Source: Planctomycetaceae bacterium
Lineage (GTDB): Bacteria; Planctomycetota; UBA1135; GCA-002686595
Direction of reading: 5' to 3'
Length of the DNA stretch: 64,000 nt
NCBI GenBank assembly: GCA_016125265.1
Contig: WGMC01000001.1
Span: 62,001 to 126,000 of the forward strand
Both the position numbers and the translations under genes were made by a program. Below the pieces are notes generated by a model that saw only the letters and a program-made list of their open reading frames with translations, did no database searches and had not been told where the DNA came from. Positions 16,695 to 28,596 of the stretch are shown in pieces. The first letter of the stretch is position 1, and every line of letters starts with the position of its first letter.

Positions 16695-17609
16695 ATGACT
16701 GCAACGATCCATCCCACTGCCATTTTGGGCCGCGGCCTCGAACTCGGCGAAGGCGTTTCGATCGGCCCCTACACGGTGATCGGCGACGGGGTGCGCATCG
16801 GCGATCGCACCGCCATCGCCGAACAGGTGGTGATTGGGCCGCGTGTCACCCTCGGCTCGGACAACCAGATCGGCGCCAAGGTGAACATCCTCGGTGTGAC
16901 CACGATCGGCAGCGGCAACTCGATCCACGGGCTCGCCAGCCTCGGCACGCCGCCGCAGGACTTCTCCTACCAAGGCGAGGACACGTGCCTCGAGATCGGC
17001 GACGGCAACACGATCCGCGAGTTCGTGACGATCAACCGCGGCACGGTCAAGGGGGGCGGTGTGACCCGGATCGGGAACCAGTGCCTCTTGATGGCCTGTT
17101 GCCACGTGGCCCACGACTGCGAGATTGGCGACCGCGTCATCCTCGGCAACAACGCGCTCCTGGCGGGCCACGTGTACGTGGGCACACGCGCGAACATCTC
17201 GGGTGGCGCGGGTGCGCACCACTTCGTGACCATCGGGCCGTTGGCCTACGTCGGTGGCCTGACACGCCTCGTGCAGGACGTGCCGCCCTACATGATCGTC
17301 GAGGGCCATCCGAGCCGCATCCGCGGAGTGAACGTCGTCGGTCTGACCCGCGCGGGACACGAGGACGCCGCCATCGAGCGTCTGCGCGACGCGTACAAGC
17401 AGATCTACCGCTCGAAGGACCGCGATCCGCGCAAACACGTGATCGAGCGGGTGCAAGCCGAGTGGGGCAGCGACGTGCTGGTGGGGGAGTTGGTGCAGTC
17501 CCTGCAGCGCACGGCTTTGGGCCCCAAGGGGCGCTACCGCGAAACGCTGAAGGAGGAGTTCAGCCGCCTTGGACGCAAACGCATCCTGGGTCAGGGAGAG
17601 GGCGCATGA
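16695..17609 (+). CDS. lpxA: LpxA, UDP-GlcNAc (or UDP-GlcNAc3N) acyltransferase
   Basis: LpxA transfers a 3-hydroxyacyl chain from ACP to the UDP-sugar, the first step of lipid A synthesis. Hexapeptide repeats of the left-handed helix fill residues 5-185 (IHPTAILGRGLELGEGVSIGP), with the catalytic His in CHVAHDCEIGD and substrate-binding TIREFVTINRGT. The C-terminal helical domain follows. At 304 residues it is about 40 longer than E. coli LpxA, with a basic extended tail. ATG 16695 has GAGGAG 12 bases upstream. The stop overlaps the next gene by ATGA. The neighbour's identity (possible GnnA) raises the question whether the true substrate is the 3-amino sugar. Confidence 0.94.
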   Translation: MTATIHPTAILGRGLELGEGVSIGPYTVIGDGVRIGDRTAIAEQVVIGPRVTLGSDNQIGAKVNILGVTTIGSGNSIHGLASLGTPPQDFSYQGEDTCLEIGDGNTIREFVTINRGTVKGGGVTRIGNQCLLMACCHVAHDCEIGDRVILGNNALLAGHVYVGTRANISGGAGAHHFVTIGPLAYVGGLTRLVQDVPPYMIVEGHPSRIRGVNVVGLTRAGHEDAAIERLRDAYKQIYRSKDRDPRKHVIERVQAEWGSDVLVGELVQSLQRTALGPKGRYRETLKEEFSRLGRKRILGQGEGA

Positions 17610-18625
17610 GCTCATCCGCTGAGCGCCCCCTGCGCGTCGCCGTCGTCGGCGTCGGCCATCTCGGCAAGATCCACGCCAAGATCTACCACGAACACCCCGG
17701 CGCGGAACTGGTGGCCGTGGTGGACCGCGACGCGGCGCGCGCGGCGGCCCTCGCTTCCGAGTTCGGCTGCGCGGCCCTGGGCGACGTCACCGACTTGCCC
17801 GACGATATCGACGCGGTCAGCGTCGTGGTGTCGACGCCGGCCCACGAGGCGGTGGCCGTGCCGCTGCTCGAGCGGGGCATCCCCTGCCTGATCGAAAAGC
17901 CGCTGGCGCACGACCTCGCGTCGGCGGACCGCATCCTCGGCGCTGCGCGCGCTGGCGGCACCCAGGTCGCCGTGGGACATGTGGAGCGCTTCCAGCCCGG
18001 GCTCCGCAAGGTCCGCGCGATGGGCCTCGCGCCGCGTTTCATCGAATGCCACCGCCTGACCGCGTTCAGTTTCCGCAGCACGGACGTCGGGGTGGTGCAC
18101 GACCTGATGATCCACGACCTCGACCTGGTGCTCGACATGGTCGGAGCCGAGGTGGTCGAGTTCGACGCGGTGGGGGGGCGCATCCTCACCGCCCACGAGG
18201 ACGTGGCGTCCGTGCGCCTGGTCTTTGCGGACGGGCAACGCGCCAACGTCACCGCGAATCGCGTTTCGCTGTCGCCGATGCGGCGCTTTCGCATGTTCGC
18301 GTCGAACAGCTACGTCAGCTTGGACTTCACCAAGAACTACGGTTTGGTCGTGCGGAAGGGCCCGGGCTTCGAGGGCGCCCTGGAGGAGTTGGCGGGGCTC
18401 GAGCCCGCCCAGTTGGCCGCCCGTGGCGACCTCCTGGAGCGCGGTGTGCTCGACGTGGTCGAACTCGACCTGGGCAACGAGCAGCGGCCCCTGCAGGCCG
18501 AGTTGGACGCGTTCTTGGAATCGGTGCGGCGCCGCACCCGCCCCGCGGTCGACGGGAGCGACGGCCGCCGGGCCCTCGAGCTCGCCGATCGCATCGTCGA
18601 GCGCATCCGCTCGCAGGCCTGGTGA
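17606..18625 (+). CDS. Gfo/Idh/MocA-family oxidoreductase, possible GnnA
   Basis: This is an NAD(P)-dependent sugar oxidoreductase of 339 residues. The Rossmann fold is at the start (LRVAVVGVGHLGKIHAKIY), followed by the family motif EKPLA (about residue 95) and GHVERFQP, then a central beta-sheet domain with HDLMIHDLDLVLDMVG. The start overlaps the lpxA stop by four bases (ATGA), which ties it to lipid A synthesis. Oxidoreductase GnnA, known from Acidithiobacillus and Leptospira, oxidises UDP-GlcNAc at C3 before the aminotransferase GnnB makes the 3-amino sugar used for amide-linked lipid A. Position and family fit GnnA, but no GnnB lies in this window, so the role is inferred. Confidence 0.85.
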   Translation: MSSSAERPLRVAVVGVGHLGKIHAKIYHEHPGAELVAVVDRDAARAAALASEFGCAALGDVTDLPDDIDAVSVVVSTPAHEAVAVPLLERGIPCLIEKPLAHDLASADRILGAARAGGTQVAVGHVERFQPGLRKVRAMGLAPRFIECHRLTAFSFRSTDVGVVHDLMIHDLDLVLDMVGAEVVEFDAVGGRILTAHEDVASVRLVFADGQRANVTANRVSLSPMRRFRMFASNSYVSLDFTKNYGLVVRKGPGFEGALEELAGLEPAQLAARGDLLERGVLDVVELDLGNEQRPLQAELDAFLESVRRRTRPAVDGSDGRRALELADRIVERIRSQAW

Positions 18626-19032
18626 GGCTGTTGCCCCCCTGCGGGGCGTGCTACATTCCGTTGGGAAGTGCACCTGGCTGCGCAAGTGCGATCGTCGTAC
18701 GCCCTCGATCCTAATACACGCCCTCCGGGCCCCTCTCTACTGGCGCGGCAACCCCGCGCGGTGTCGGGCCCACCTGAACCCGTGTGGTTCAGGGCTTGAC
18801 GGACCACGGCGCGGCTGGGGCCTCCCGCCTTCTTCCCGCCGACGTGTGTGCCCGCGTCCCCGGGCGCGGCTCTCGCCGGCTCTACCCCCCGGGAAACGCG
18901 CCCAGAGCGACCCGGTAGGAAGTTGGATCCCACCCCTCGGACCACCCCCGGAACGGCGCGTGCGAGGGGCCGCGTCGATCCGTAGCGTCACCAGATGGGC
19001 CGCGTGCCCCCAGCACCATTCCCGGATCGTCC
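18626..19032. other. Intergenic region before the L,D-transpeptidase gene
   Basis: These 407 bp hold no supported gene. A TTGCCC (18631-18636) and TACATT (18652-18657) pair has only 15 bp spacing and is at best a weak promoter. A TAATAC at about 18712 is another possible -10 box. Otherwise I see only GC-rich sequence without ordered repeats. Confidence 0.5.
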
Positions 19033-20364
19033 ATGCGCATCATCGTCGTCCTGATCCTGACCGCGGCCCTGGCCTGGGTCTTCCTGAAGCTCTTCCCCTC
19101 GACCAACCAGACCCTCGCCGCCGTCGGCGCGTCGGAGGCCGTGGAGGGAACCGCAGCGGGGAACTCGGCTCCGAACGCTCGGACGGCCGCGGAGGGAACC
19201 GCGCAGCCCGCGCCCGCGCAGCGACAACCGGAGGCGCGGCCCACACCCGCGCCCGAGCCGACCGAACGCGCCGACGCCGCGTCGACGGCGGCCGGCGCGG
19301 TGGATGGGCAGTCCCCCGAGGAGAGCGCCCTCGGCGCCCTGCTCGCCCACGGCCACCTCGCCGCGCTGGAGCAGCAGCTCCAGCGTCCGGGCTCGCGGCT
19401 CTCCGAACCGCGCCGCGCCATGTTGCTCAGCTTCGTCGAAGCCATGACGGGGCGGCGGGACAACGGGCTCGAGCGCGCGCAGGGGCCCGGAGTCGCGTCG
19501 TCGGCGTCCGCGCGGGAACAGGAGCTCCTCCGCGTTGCCCTCGGCCTCGCGCCGTACCCGCCGAGCGCGGGGGCTGCGCGGCCCGCCCCGGTGGAGCGCG
19601 GATTGGAGATGGCGCTGGCGGCCCAATCGGCGGAGCGCGCGTCCGTCGAGGGTCGCGCCGTCGACGCCGCGCGCGGGTACTCGCGGCTGATCCTGATGGC
19701 GTTCGACGCGCCGTGGCCCGCGGACTCGGGTTCGCTCGCGACCTGGTCCGAATCGCTCGAGCGCGCCCAGGAACGCCACCGCTGGAACCCGCGCGGCGAC
19801 TGGCCCCACTTCGAGCTGACCGTGGAGCCGGGTGACAGCCTCGTCGCGGTGCGCCTGCGGGCCATCGCCGAGCGCCCCGAGTTGCATCTCTCCACCGGGC
19901 TGATCGCCCGCGCCAACGGCCTGCGCAGCGAAGTGATCCACCCGGGCGACGTGCTGCGCATCCCGACGGATCCGGTGCGGGTCGAGGTGCGCGTCGACCT
20001 GCGCTGGATGATGTACCTGCACGGCGACGAGGCCGTCGGCGCCTGGCCGGTGGGAGTCGGCCGCGAGGGCAGCGAGACCCTCGTTGGCGATTTCGTGGTG
20101 GGGGGCAAGCAGAAGGACCCGACCTGGTGGCCGCGGGGACGCAATCCGGTGCCCTTCGGCGATCCAGAGAACCCGCTTGGCACGCGCTGGATCGCCTGGC
20201 GCGCCATCGGCGAGTCGAAGGACACCTCCTACGGCTTCCACGGCACCAAGGACCCTTCCAGCATCGGCAAGGCCGACAGCGAGGGTTGCATCCGCATGCA
20301 CAACGAGCGAGTGGAGCAACTCTTCGAGATCCTGCCAGTGGGCGCGAGCGTGCGCGTGCGCTGA
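19033..20364 (+). CDS. Membrane-anchored LysM / L,D-transpeptidase (YkuD) protein
   Basis: This is an envelope enzyme expected to cross-link peptidoglycan or attach proteins to it through a cysteine transpeptidase. The 443-residue protein has one N-terminal membrane segment (residues 3-20), an Ala/Pro/Glu-rich linker, a helical region, then a LysM-like domain (about 258-310; VEPGDSLVAVRLRAIAE, IHPGDVLRIP). The YkuD catalytic domain spans 314-443 with the signature HGT (near 403) and DSEGCIRMHN, whose Cys near 419 is the nucleophile. The ATG at 19033 starts directly at the signal anchor. It follows the lipid A operon after 407 bp. Its stop codon lies inside the first unit of a 132-bp tandem repeat. 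Confidence 0.9.
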   Translation: MRIIVVLILTAALAWVFLKLFPSTNQTLAAVGASEAVEGTAAGNSAPNARTAAEGTAQPAPAQRQPEARPTPAPEPTERADAASTAAGAVDGQSPEESALGALLAHGHLAALEQQLQRPGSRLSEPRRAMLLSFVEAMTGRRDNGLERAQGPGVASSASAREQELLRVALGLAPYPPSAGAARPAPVERGLEMALAAQSAERASVEGRAVDAARGYSRLILMAFDAPWPADSGSLATWSESLERAQERHRWNPRGDWPHFELTVEPGDSLVAVRLRAIAERPELHLSTGLIARANGLRSEVIHPGDVLRIPTDPVRVEVRVDLRWMMYLHGDEAVGAWPVGVGREGSETLVGDFVVGGKQKDPTWWPRGRNPVPFGDPENPLGTRWIAWRAIGESKDTSYGFHGTKDPSSIGKADSEGCIRMHNERVEQLFEILPVGASVRVR

Positions 20365-20756
20365 GAGGCTGGGAAAGAATCGGCACGGCCCGACCGAAGT
20401 ACCTCTCAGATGATGTTTGGCCCATCGCCTGGTGGCGCTGGAGCGGCAGAGTGTGGAAAGCCATCGGCCGGAGGCCGATTCTTTCCCACACGCTGAGAGG
20501 CTGGGGAAAAATCGGCACGGCCCGCGTCACCGGCCTCTCAGGTGTTGTTTGGCCCAGCGCCTGGCGGCGCTGGAGCGGCAGAGTGTGGAAAGCCACCGGC
20601 CGGAGGCCGATTCTTTCCCACACGCTGAGAGGCTGGGGAAAAATCGGCACGGCCCGCGTCGCCGGCCTCTCAGGTGTTGTTTGGCCCAGCGCCTGGCGGC
20701 GCTGGAGCGGCAGAGTGTGGAAAGCCACCGGCCGGAGGCCGATTCTTTCCCACACT
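20361..20756. repeat. Three 132-bp tandem repeats with internal inverted repeats
   Basis: Units begin at 20361, 20493 and 20625. Units 2 and 3 differ at very few positions; unit 1 is more diverged. Each unit opens with CTGAGAGGC and has the complement GCCTCTCAG about 40 bp later (slightly altered in unit 1). The unit ends (GCCGATTCTTTCCCA) complement the starts of the next unit, so the array can fold extensively. The TGA of the transpeptidase gene is at bases 2-4 of unit 1. Because 132 is a multiple of three, repeat-bearing open frames appear on both strands; I regard these as artefacts. Confidence 0.9.
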
Positions 20757-20793
20757 CTGACACCCCGAACGGCAGAACCAGCGGATCGCAACA

Positions 20794-20833
20794 CCGGCCC
20801 GGCACCTTGCAGAACTGCGAGGTGCCGGGCCGG
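20794..20833. repeat. Long perfect hairpin, possible terminator
   Basis: CCGGCCCGGCACCT (20794-20807) pairs with AGGTGCCGGGCCGG (20820-20833), and the inner CAG/CTG can extend the stem. It could terminate transcripts leaving the transpeptidase gene, although no T-run follows. Confidence 0.5.
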
Positions 20834-21154
20834 ATGCGTTGCGGGCTCTGCTTTCGTCGCGGGGGAACCACGCGTGCTCTGCATCGCATCGTGCGCATCG
20901 CGCTGCGGCGCTCGCGCGGCGAGCGACACCGAAGGATGCTCGCAGCGCGCAACCGACGCAGCTCCGCCGCGTCCCCACGAGGAAACGCGCTCGCGGCCAA
21001 ACCAACGAGTTCCTGAGGCATTCGGCAAATCGACGCACTCGCAGCCGAGGAACCCGACGACGCGAGACCCGACGCGCGGTGCGCGCGACAGCAACCGCGG
21101 CAACGCGCCGACGCTTTCGGCTGCGAAACACTGCGCTGCGCGCGATGCATGGCA

Positions 21155-21265
21155 CGCGTGCGATGCGTGCGATGCGATGCGTGCGATGCGATGCGTGCGA
21201 TGCGATGCGTGCGAAGCGATGCGATGCGATGCGATGCGATGCGATGCGATGCGATGCGATGCGAT
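21155..21265. repeat. GCGAT pentanucleotide microsatellite
   Basis: Ten perfect copies of GCGAT occupy 21216-21265. They are preceded by about four copies of a higher-order GATGCGATGCGTGC pattern from about 21155. The array is non-coding and ends about 465 bp before the rRNA promoter. Such a run is prone to slippage. Confidence 0.9.
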
Positions 21266-21731
21266 GCCGTCGCCAACTTGCGCGCTCGGGCGCGGCACGT
21301 CCTTGCGGGGCGGCACGGGGCGAGGCGGGGATGATCGGCCCCAAGGGCGCGGTTGCGCCGATGCGCGCCCCGGCGGGCGGGCCGAGCGGAGACGCCTGTC
21401 CACGCCGCTAGGACCGGCTCCGGGCATCCGGGCCTGGAGCACCGAAGGCGAGGGCCGAGACTCGACATCGCCGACGGCTCGCCCCCGCGGGGAGGTCGTG
21501 GCCGCTAGCCCCTGCGGGGGGCGGAAAACGCCTCCTCGGGCCGGCCGATCTAGGCCCGTCGGCCTCCCGGCGCAAGGAAAGGCCCCTCGGCGGGTCCTGG
21601 ATGGGGCTCGGCCGGTCCGAAACCCGGGCGCGAGCGCGGAGTCGGGAAAAAGCCTCGGCGATCTAACCCTCTGCCACGCAGCAACTTAGGCGGATCTTGG
21701 CCAAAATTTCGCGGACCGAGGAACGGGACGC

Positions 21732-21759
21732 TTGACCCCAGCGGCGGAATCCCTATTCT
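21732..21759 (+). promoter_or_regulatory. rRNA operon promoter
   Basis: TTGACC (21732-21737) and TATTCT (21754-21759) are separated by 16 bp. Transcription would start near 21766, about 195 nt before 16S. An A/T-rich patch just upstream fits an UP element. Confidence 0.7.
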
Positions 21760-21867
21760 CTCCCCTCCCTGAAGCGCGCCGCGGGCCACGAGCCAACGGA
21801 GACGCGGAGGGGTGAACGGCGAAAGTAGCTCCCCGAAGGGTTCCACCCGGGTGGGTCGGCGAAGCCG

Positions 21868-21881
21868 GTTCTTTGAAAATC
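21868..21881 (+). promoter_or_regulatory. boxA-like antitermination element in the 16S leader
   Basis: GTTCTTTGAAAATC resembles the boxA signal bound by NusB/NusE. The core TCTTTGAAAA recurs before 23S at 24122-24131, which is the arrangement expected for rRNA antitermination. Confidence 0.5.
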
Positions 21882-21961
21882 AGGGTGGCCCTTGAAACCA
21901 TGCGAGCATCGGGCGCGCGTCCTGCGACGCCGCCCAAGACTCCAAGATAGAGACAGACAAA

Positions 21962-23701
<1,740 letters not shown>

Positions 23702-23778
23702 GGGCCTGTAGCTCAGCTGGCTAGAGCACCCGCCTGATAAGCGGGAGGTCACTGGTTCAAGTCCAGTCAGGCCCACCA
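23702..23778 (+). tRNA. tRNA-Ile (GAU)
   Basis: The cloverleaf has acceptor stem GGGCCTG/CAGGCCC, anticodon loop CTGATAA with anticodon GAT, T-loop GTTCAAG and an encoded CCA at 23776-23778. It lies in the 16S-23S spacer, a standard position. Confidence 0.97.
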
Positions 23779-23888
23779 ACCTGATGGCAGAGCCGGTACC
23801 CCGCCGCAAGCAGCTCCGATCTCGCGCCGCACCTGTCACAAGGGATGCGACGCCCGGGAATCAACGGGTGACGTCGACGACCAAGGTC

Positions 23889-23964
23889 GGGGGCGTAGCT
23901 CAGTTGGTAGAGCACCTGGTTTGCAACCAGGGGGTCGTGGGTTCGAGTCCCTTCGCCTCCACCA
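23889..23964 (+). tRNA. tRNA-Ala (UGC)
   Basis: The cloverleaf has acceptor stem GGGGGCG/CGCCTCC, anticodon loop TTTGCAA with anticodon TGC, T-loop GTTCGAG and an encoded CCA. It lies 110 bp after tRNA-Ile in the rRNA operon spacer. Confidence 0.97.
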
Positions 23965-24121
23965 CCCTGCCTCTTCAGGTCGCGGATCGCCCAGCGATCC
24001 GCTCGACCAGGAGCTGGGCTGAGTTGCCGAGGCGCGCTTCAAGCAAGGGCCATCCGCGCTGCGCCGTCCAGGTGCAGCGCTCGAGCGACGGAAAAACAGC
24101 ACTGGGCTTCGGCCCGGTGGA

Positions 24122-24131
24122 TCTTTGAAAA
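24122..24131 (+). promoter_or_regulatory. boxA-like element before 23S
   Basis: TCTTTGAAAA repeats the element of the 16S leader (21870-21879) about 50 bp before the 23S 5' end. Confidence 0.45.
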
Positions 24132-24179
24132 CAAGGTTGAGTTGGGAATGCGTGGTGAACCACACGAGTCAAAGAGCGT

Positions 24180-27155
<2,976 letters not shown>

Positions 27156-27303
27156 CTTCCTCCATCTGTTCCGCTGGACTGCATGCTTTTCGAAGCATCG
27201 TCCGGCAGACAGACGGTGGAGGGTTGCTTTTTGAACCCGTCACACGCTTCCCAACTCACCTCCTTCAGCCCGGCTGACCGTTCGCGGTCGGCCGGGCCCC
27301 GCA
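27156..27303 (+). other. 23S to 5S spacer with processing hairpin
   Basis: The spacer holds a long imperfect hairpin (CCTCCATCTG near 27159 with its partner ending GGTGGAGG near 27224; apical CATGCTTTTCGAAGCAT). It is probably an RNA processing site. Confidence 0.5.
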
Positions 27304-27413
27304 CTCCCGGTGACTATAGGTTCCTGGTCATACCCGTTCCCATCCCGAACACGGTCGTCAAGCAGGAACTGCCGATGATATTGCGCAAGCGAGAAAGTAG
27401 GTATCGCCGGGTT
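27304..27413 (+). rRNA. rrf: 5S ribosomal RNA
   Basis: The terminal stem CCCGGTGA/TCGCCGGG encloses the conserved loop CCCGTTCCCATCCCGAAC and the GAGAAAGTAGG arm. The length, about 110 nt, is typical. Ends are uncertain by a few bases. Confidence 0.93.
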
Positions 27414-27418
27414 CTCTC

Positions 27419-27458
27419 AGGGCCTCGAGCGCTTCGGCGTTCGGGGCCCCTTTTTTTT
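27419..27458 (+). terminator. rRNA operon terminator with UUCG tetraloop
   Basis: A 13-bp stem (27420-27432 with 27437-27449) closes on the extra-stable C(TTCG)G loop and is followed by eight T residues at 27451-27458. It is the strongest intrinsic terminator in the window. Confidence 0.95.
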
Positions 27459-27882
27459 GTGCCCTCAGGTTTGCGCTGGCGTTTCTCGCGGTCGGTCGTC
27501 GCCAGACGGATCCGGGGGGCGTAGCGGTTCCGGCCCGCGCTGGGTCCGTCCGTTCGACGTCCGTCCGTTCGACACGTCGCCTCGGGGTTTCCGGCGCTTC
27601 GAGCGCCTAGGGCGATCAGTGTTGACTCCGGTATCGGGCCCGCCCTACCGTTGCGCACGATCGGTCTCCGGTCTCCGGTCTCCTCGACGCCGGCGCGGCG
27701 GCCTTCTCGGCCTGGATCGACCCGTTCTTCATCCCTCGCGGTCGGAACGTGGCGGTCTCGGCCGCCCGTCGCGTGGTCGCCGTCCCGTGTTGCCCGTGCC
27801 GCGGTGTCCGTACCGCCATGTCCCCGCGACGGGCGTTCGGCTCCCAACGCCCCTTCTTCGCCGCTACCCAACCCTCCTCGCG
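27459..27882. other. Intergenic region between the rRNA operon and lemA
   Basis: No supported gene lies in these 424 bp. There is a perfect 15-bp tandem duplication (GTCCGTCCGTTCGAC at 27544-27558 and 27559-27573) and a triple GGTCTCC pattern at about 27662-27682. A possible lemA promoter lies at 27622-27651. Confidence 0.6.
27622..27651 (+). promoter_or_regulatory. Promoter candidate for lemA
   Basis: TTGACT (27622-27627) and TACCGT (27646-27651) are 18 bp apart. The -35 box is good and the -10 box is mediocre. The leader would be about 225 nt. Confidence 0.35.
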
Positions 27883-28482
27883 ATGACCACCCTCATTGTG
27901 CTTCTGGTTCTCGTGCTCCTCGTCGTCGCCGTGGGCGGATGGGGGGTGGGGGCGTACAACCGCTTGGTCGCCCTGCGGAATCGCTTCCAGAACGCGTTCT
28001 CCCAGATCGACGTGCAGCTCAAGCGCCGGTACGACCTGATTCCGAACCTGGTCGAGATCGCCAAGGGTTACATCAAGCACGAGCGGGAGACCCTGGAAGC
28101 CGTCATCGCCGCCCGCAACCAGGCTTCCAAGGCAGTGCAAGCGGCCTCCGCGCGACCGGGCGATGTGGCCGCGATGGGGGCGTTGTCCGGCGCCGAGGGG
28201 GCGCTGACCGCCGCCATGGGGCGACTGTTCGCCGTCGTCGAGGCCTATCCGGACCTGAAGGCCAACCAGAACATGCTGCAGCTCTCCGAGGAGCTCACCT
28301 CCACGGAGAACAAGGTTGCGTTCGCGCGCCAGGCCTACAACGACTCCGTGATGGGCTACAACGTCGCGCGTGAGAGCTTTCCGTCGAACGTCGTCGCCGG
28401 CATGTTTGGTTTCCAACCTGCCCAGTTGTTCGAGGTGACCGAACCGGGCGTCCGGGAGGCGCCGAAGGTCTCGTTCACCTGA
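27883..28482 (+). CDS. lemA: LemA-family membrane protein
   Basis: This 199-residue protein has an N-terminal membrane segment (residues 2-22) followed by the LemA helical bundle. The family hallmark is clear: YNRLVALRNRFQNAFSQIDVQLKRRYDLIPNL, then VEIAKGYIKHE, and near the end NKVAFARQAYNDSVMGYN with a hydrophobic FPSNVVAGMFGF. The biochemical role of LemA is not settled. It is often encoded next to a membrane-bound M48 protease, as here (28597), which suggests they act together in membrane protein quality control. The ATG at 27883 starts at the membrane segment. The upstream frame is open but lies in repeat-bearing intergenic DNA. Confidence 0.92.
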   Translation: MTTLIVLLVLVLLVVAVGGWGVGAYNRLVALRNRFQNAFSQIDVQLKRRYDLIPNLVEIAKGYIKHERETLEAVIAARNQASKAVQAASARPGDVAAMGALSGAEGALTAAMGRLFAVVEAYPDLKANQNMLQLSEELTSTENKVAFARQAYNDSVMGYNVARESFPSNVVAGMFGFQPAQLFEVTEPGVREAPKVSFT

Positions 28483-28596
28483 TCCGACGGCTGCGCCGGG
28501 CACACGAATCGCGATGGAGGCTCGGACGGGTAGCCCTCCGGGTCGGGAGCGTTTGGTCCGTTCGCGATGCGTCCGACGTCGACCCGCCTGCCCGCG

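Larger units (their letters stand above)
20757..21731. other. Non-coding region with hairpin and microsatellite upstream of the rRNA operon
   Basis: No supported gene lies here. A long hairpin spans 20794-20833 (14 perfect pairs, CCGGCCCGGCACCT and its complement). A GCGAT microsatellite lies at 21155-21265. Open frames on both strands lack any protein-like composition. Just before the rRNA promoter, around 21698, an A/T-rich patch (CCAAAATTTCG) could act as an upstream promoter element. Confidence 0.6.

Noticed and set aside
21155..21265. CRISPR array
   Set aside because: The units are five or 14 bases without unique spacers, so this is a microsatellite.
20127..21689. Open frames on both strands through the 132-bp repeats and the microsatellite
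   Set aside because: The repeat length is a multiple of three, so frames stay open automatically. No start signals are seen and the peptides are biased.
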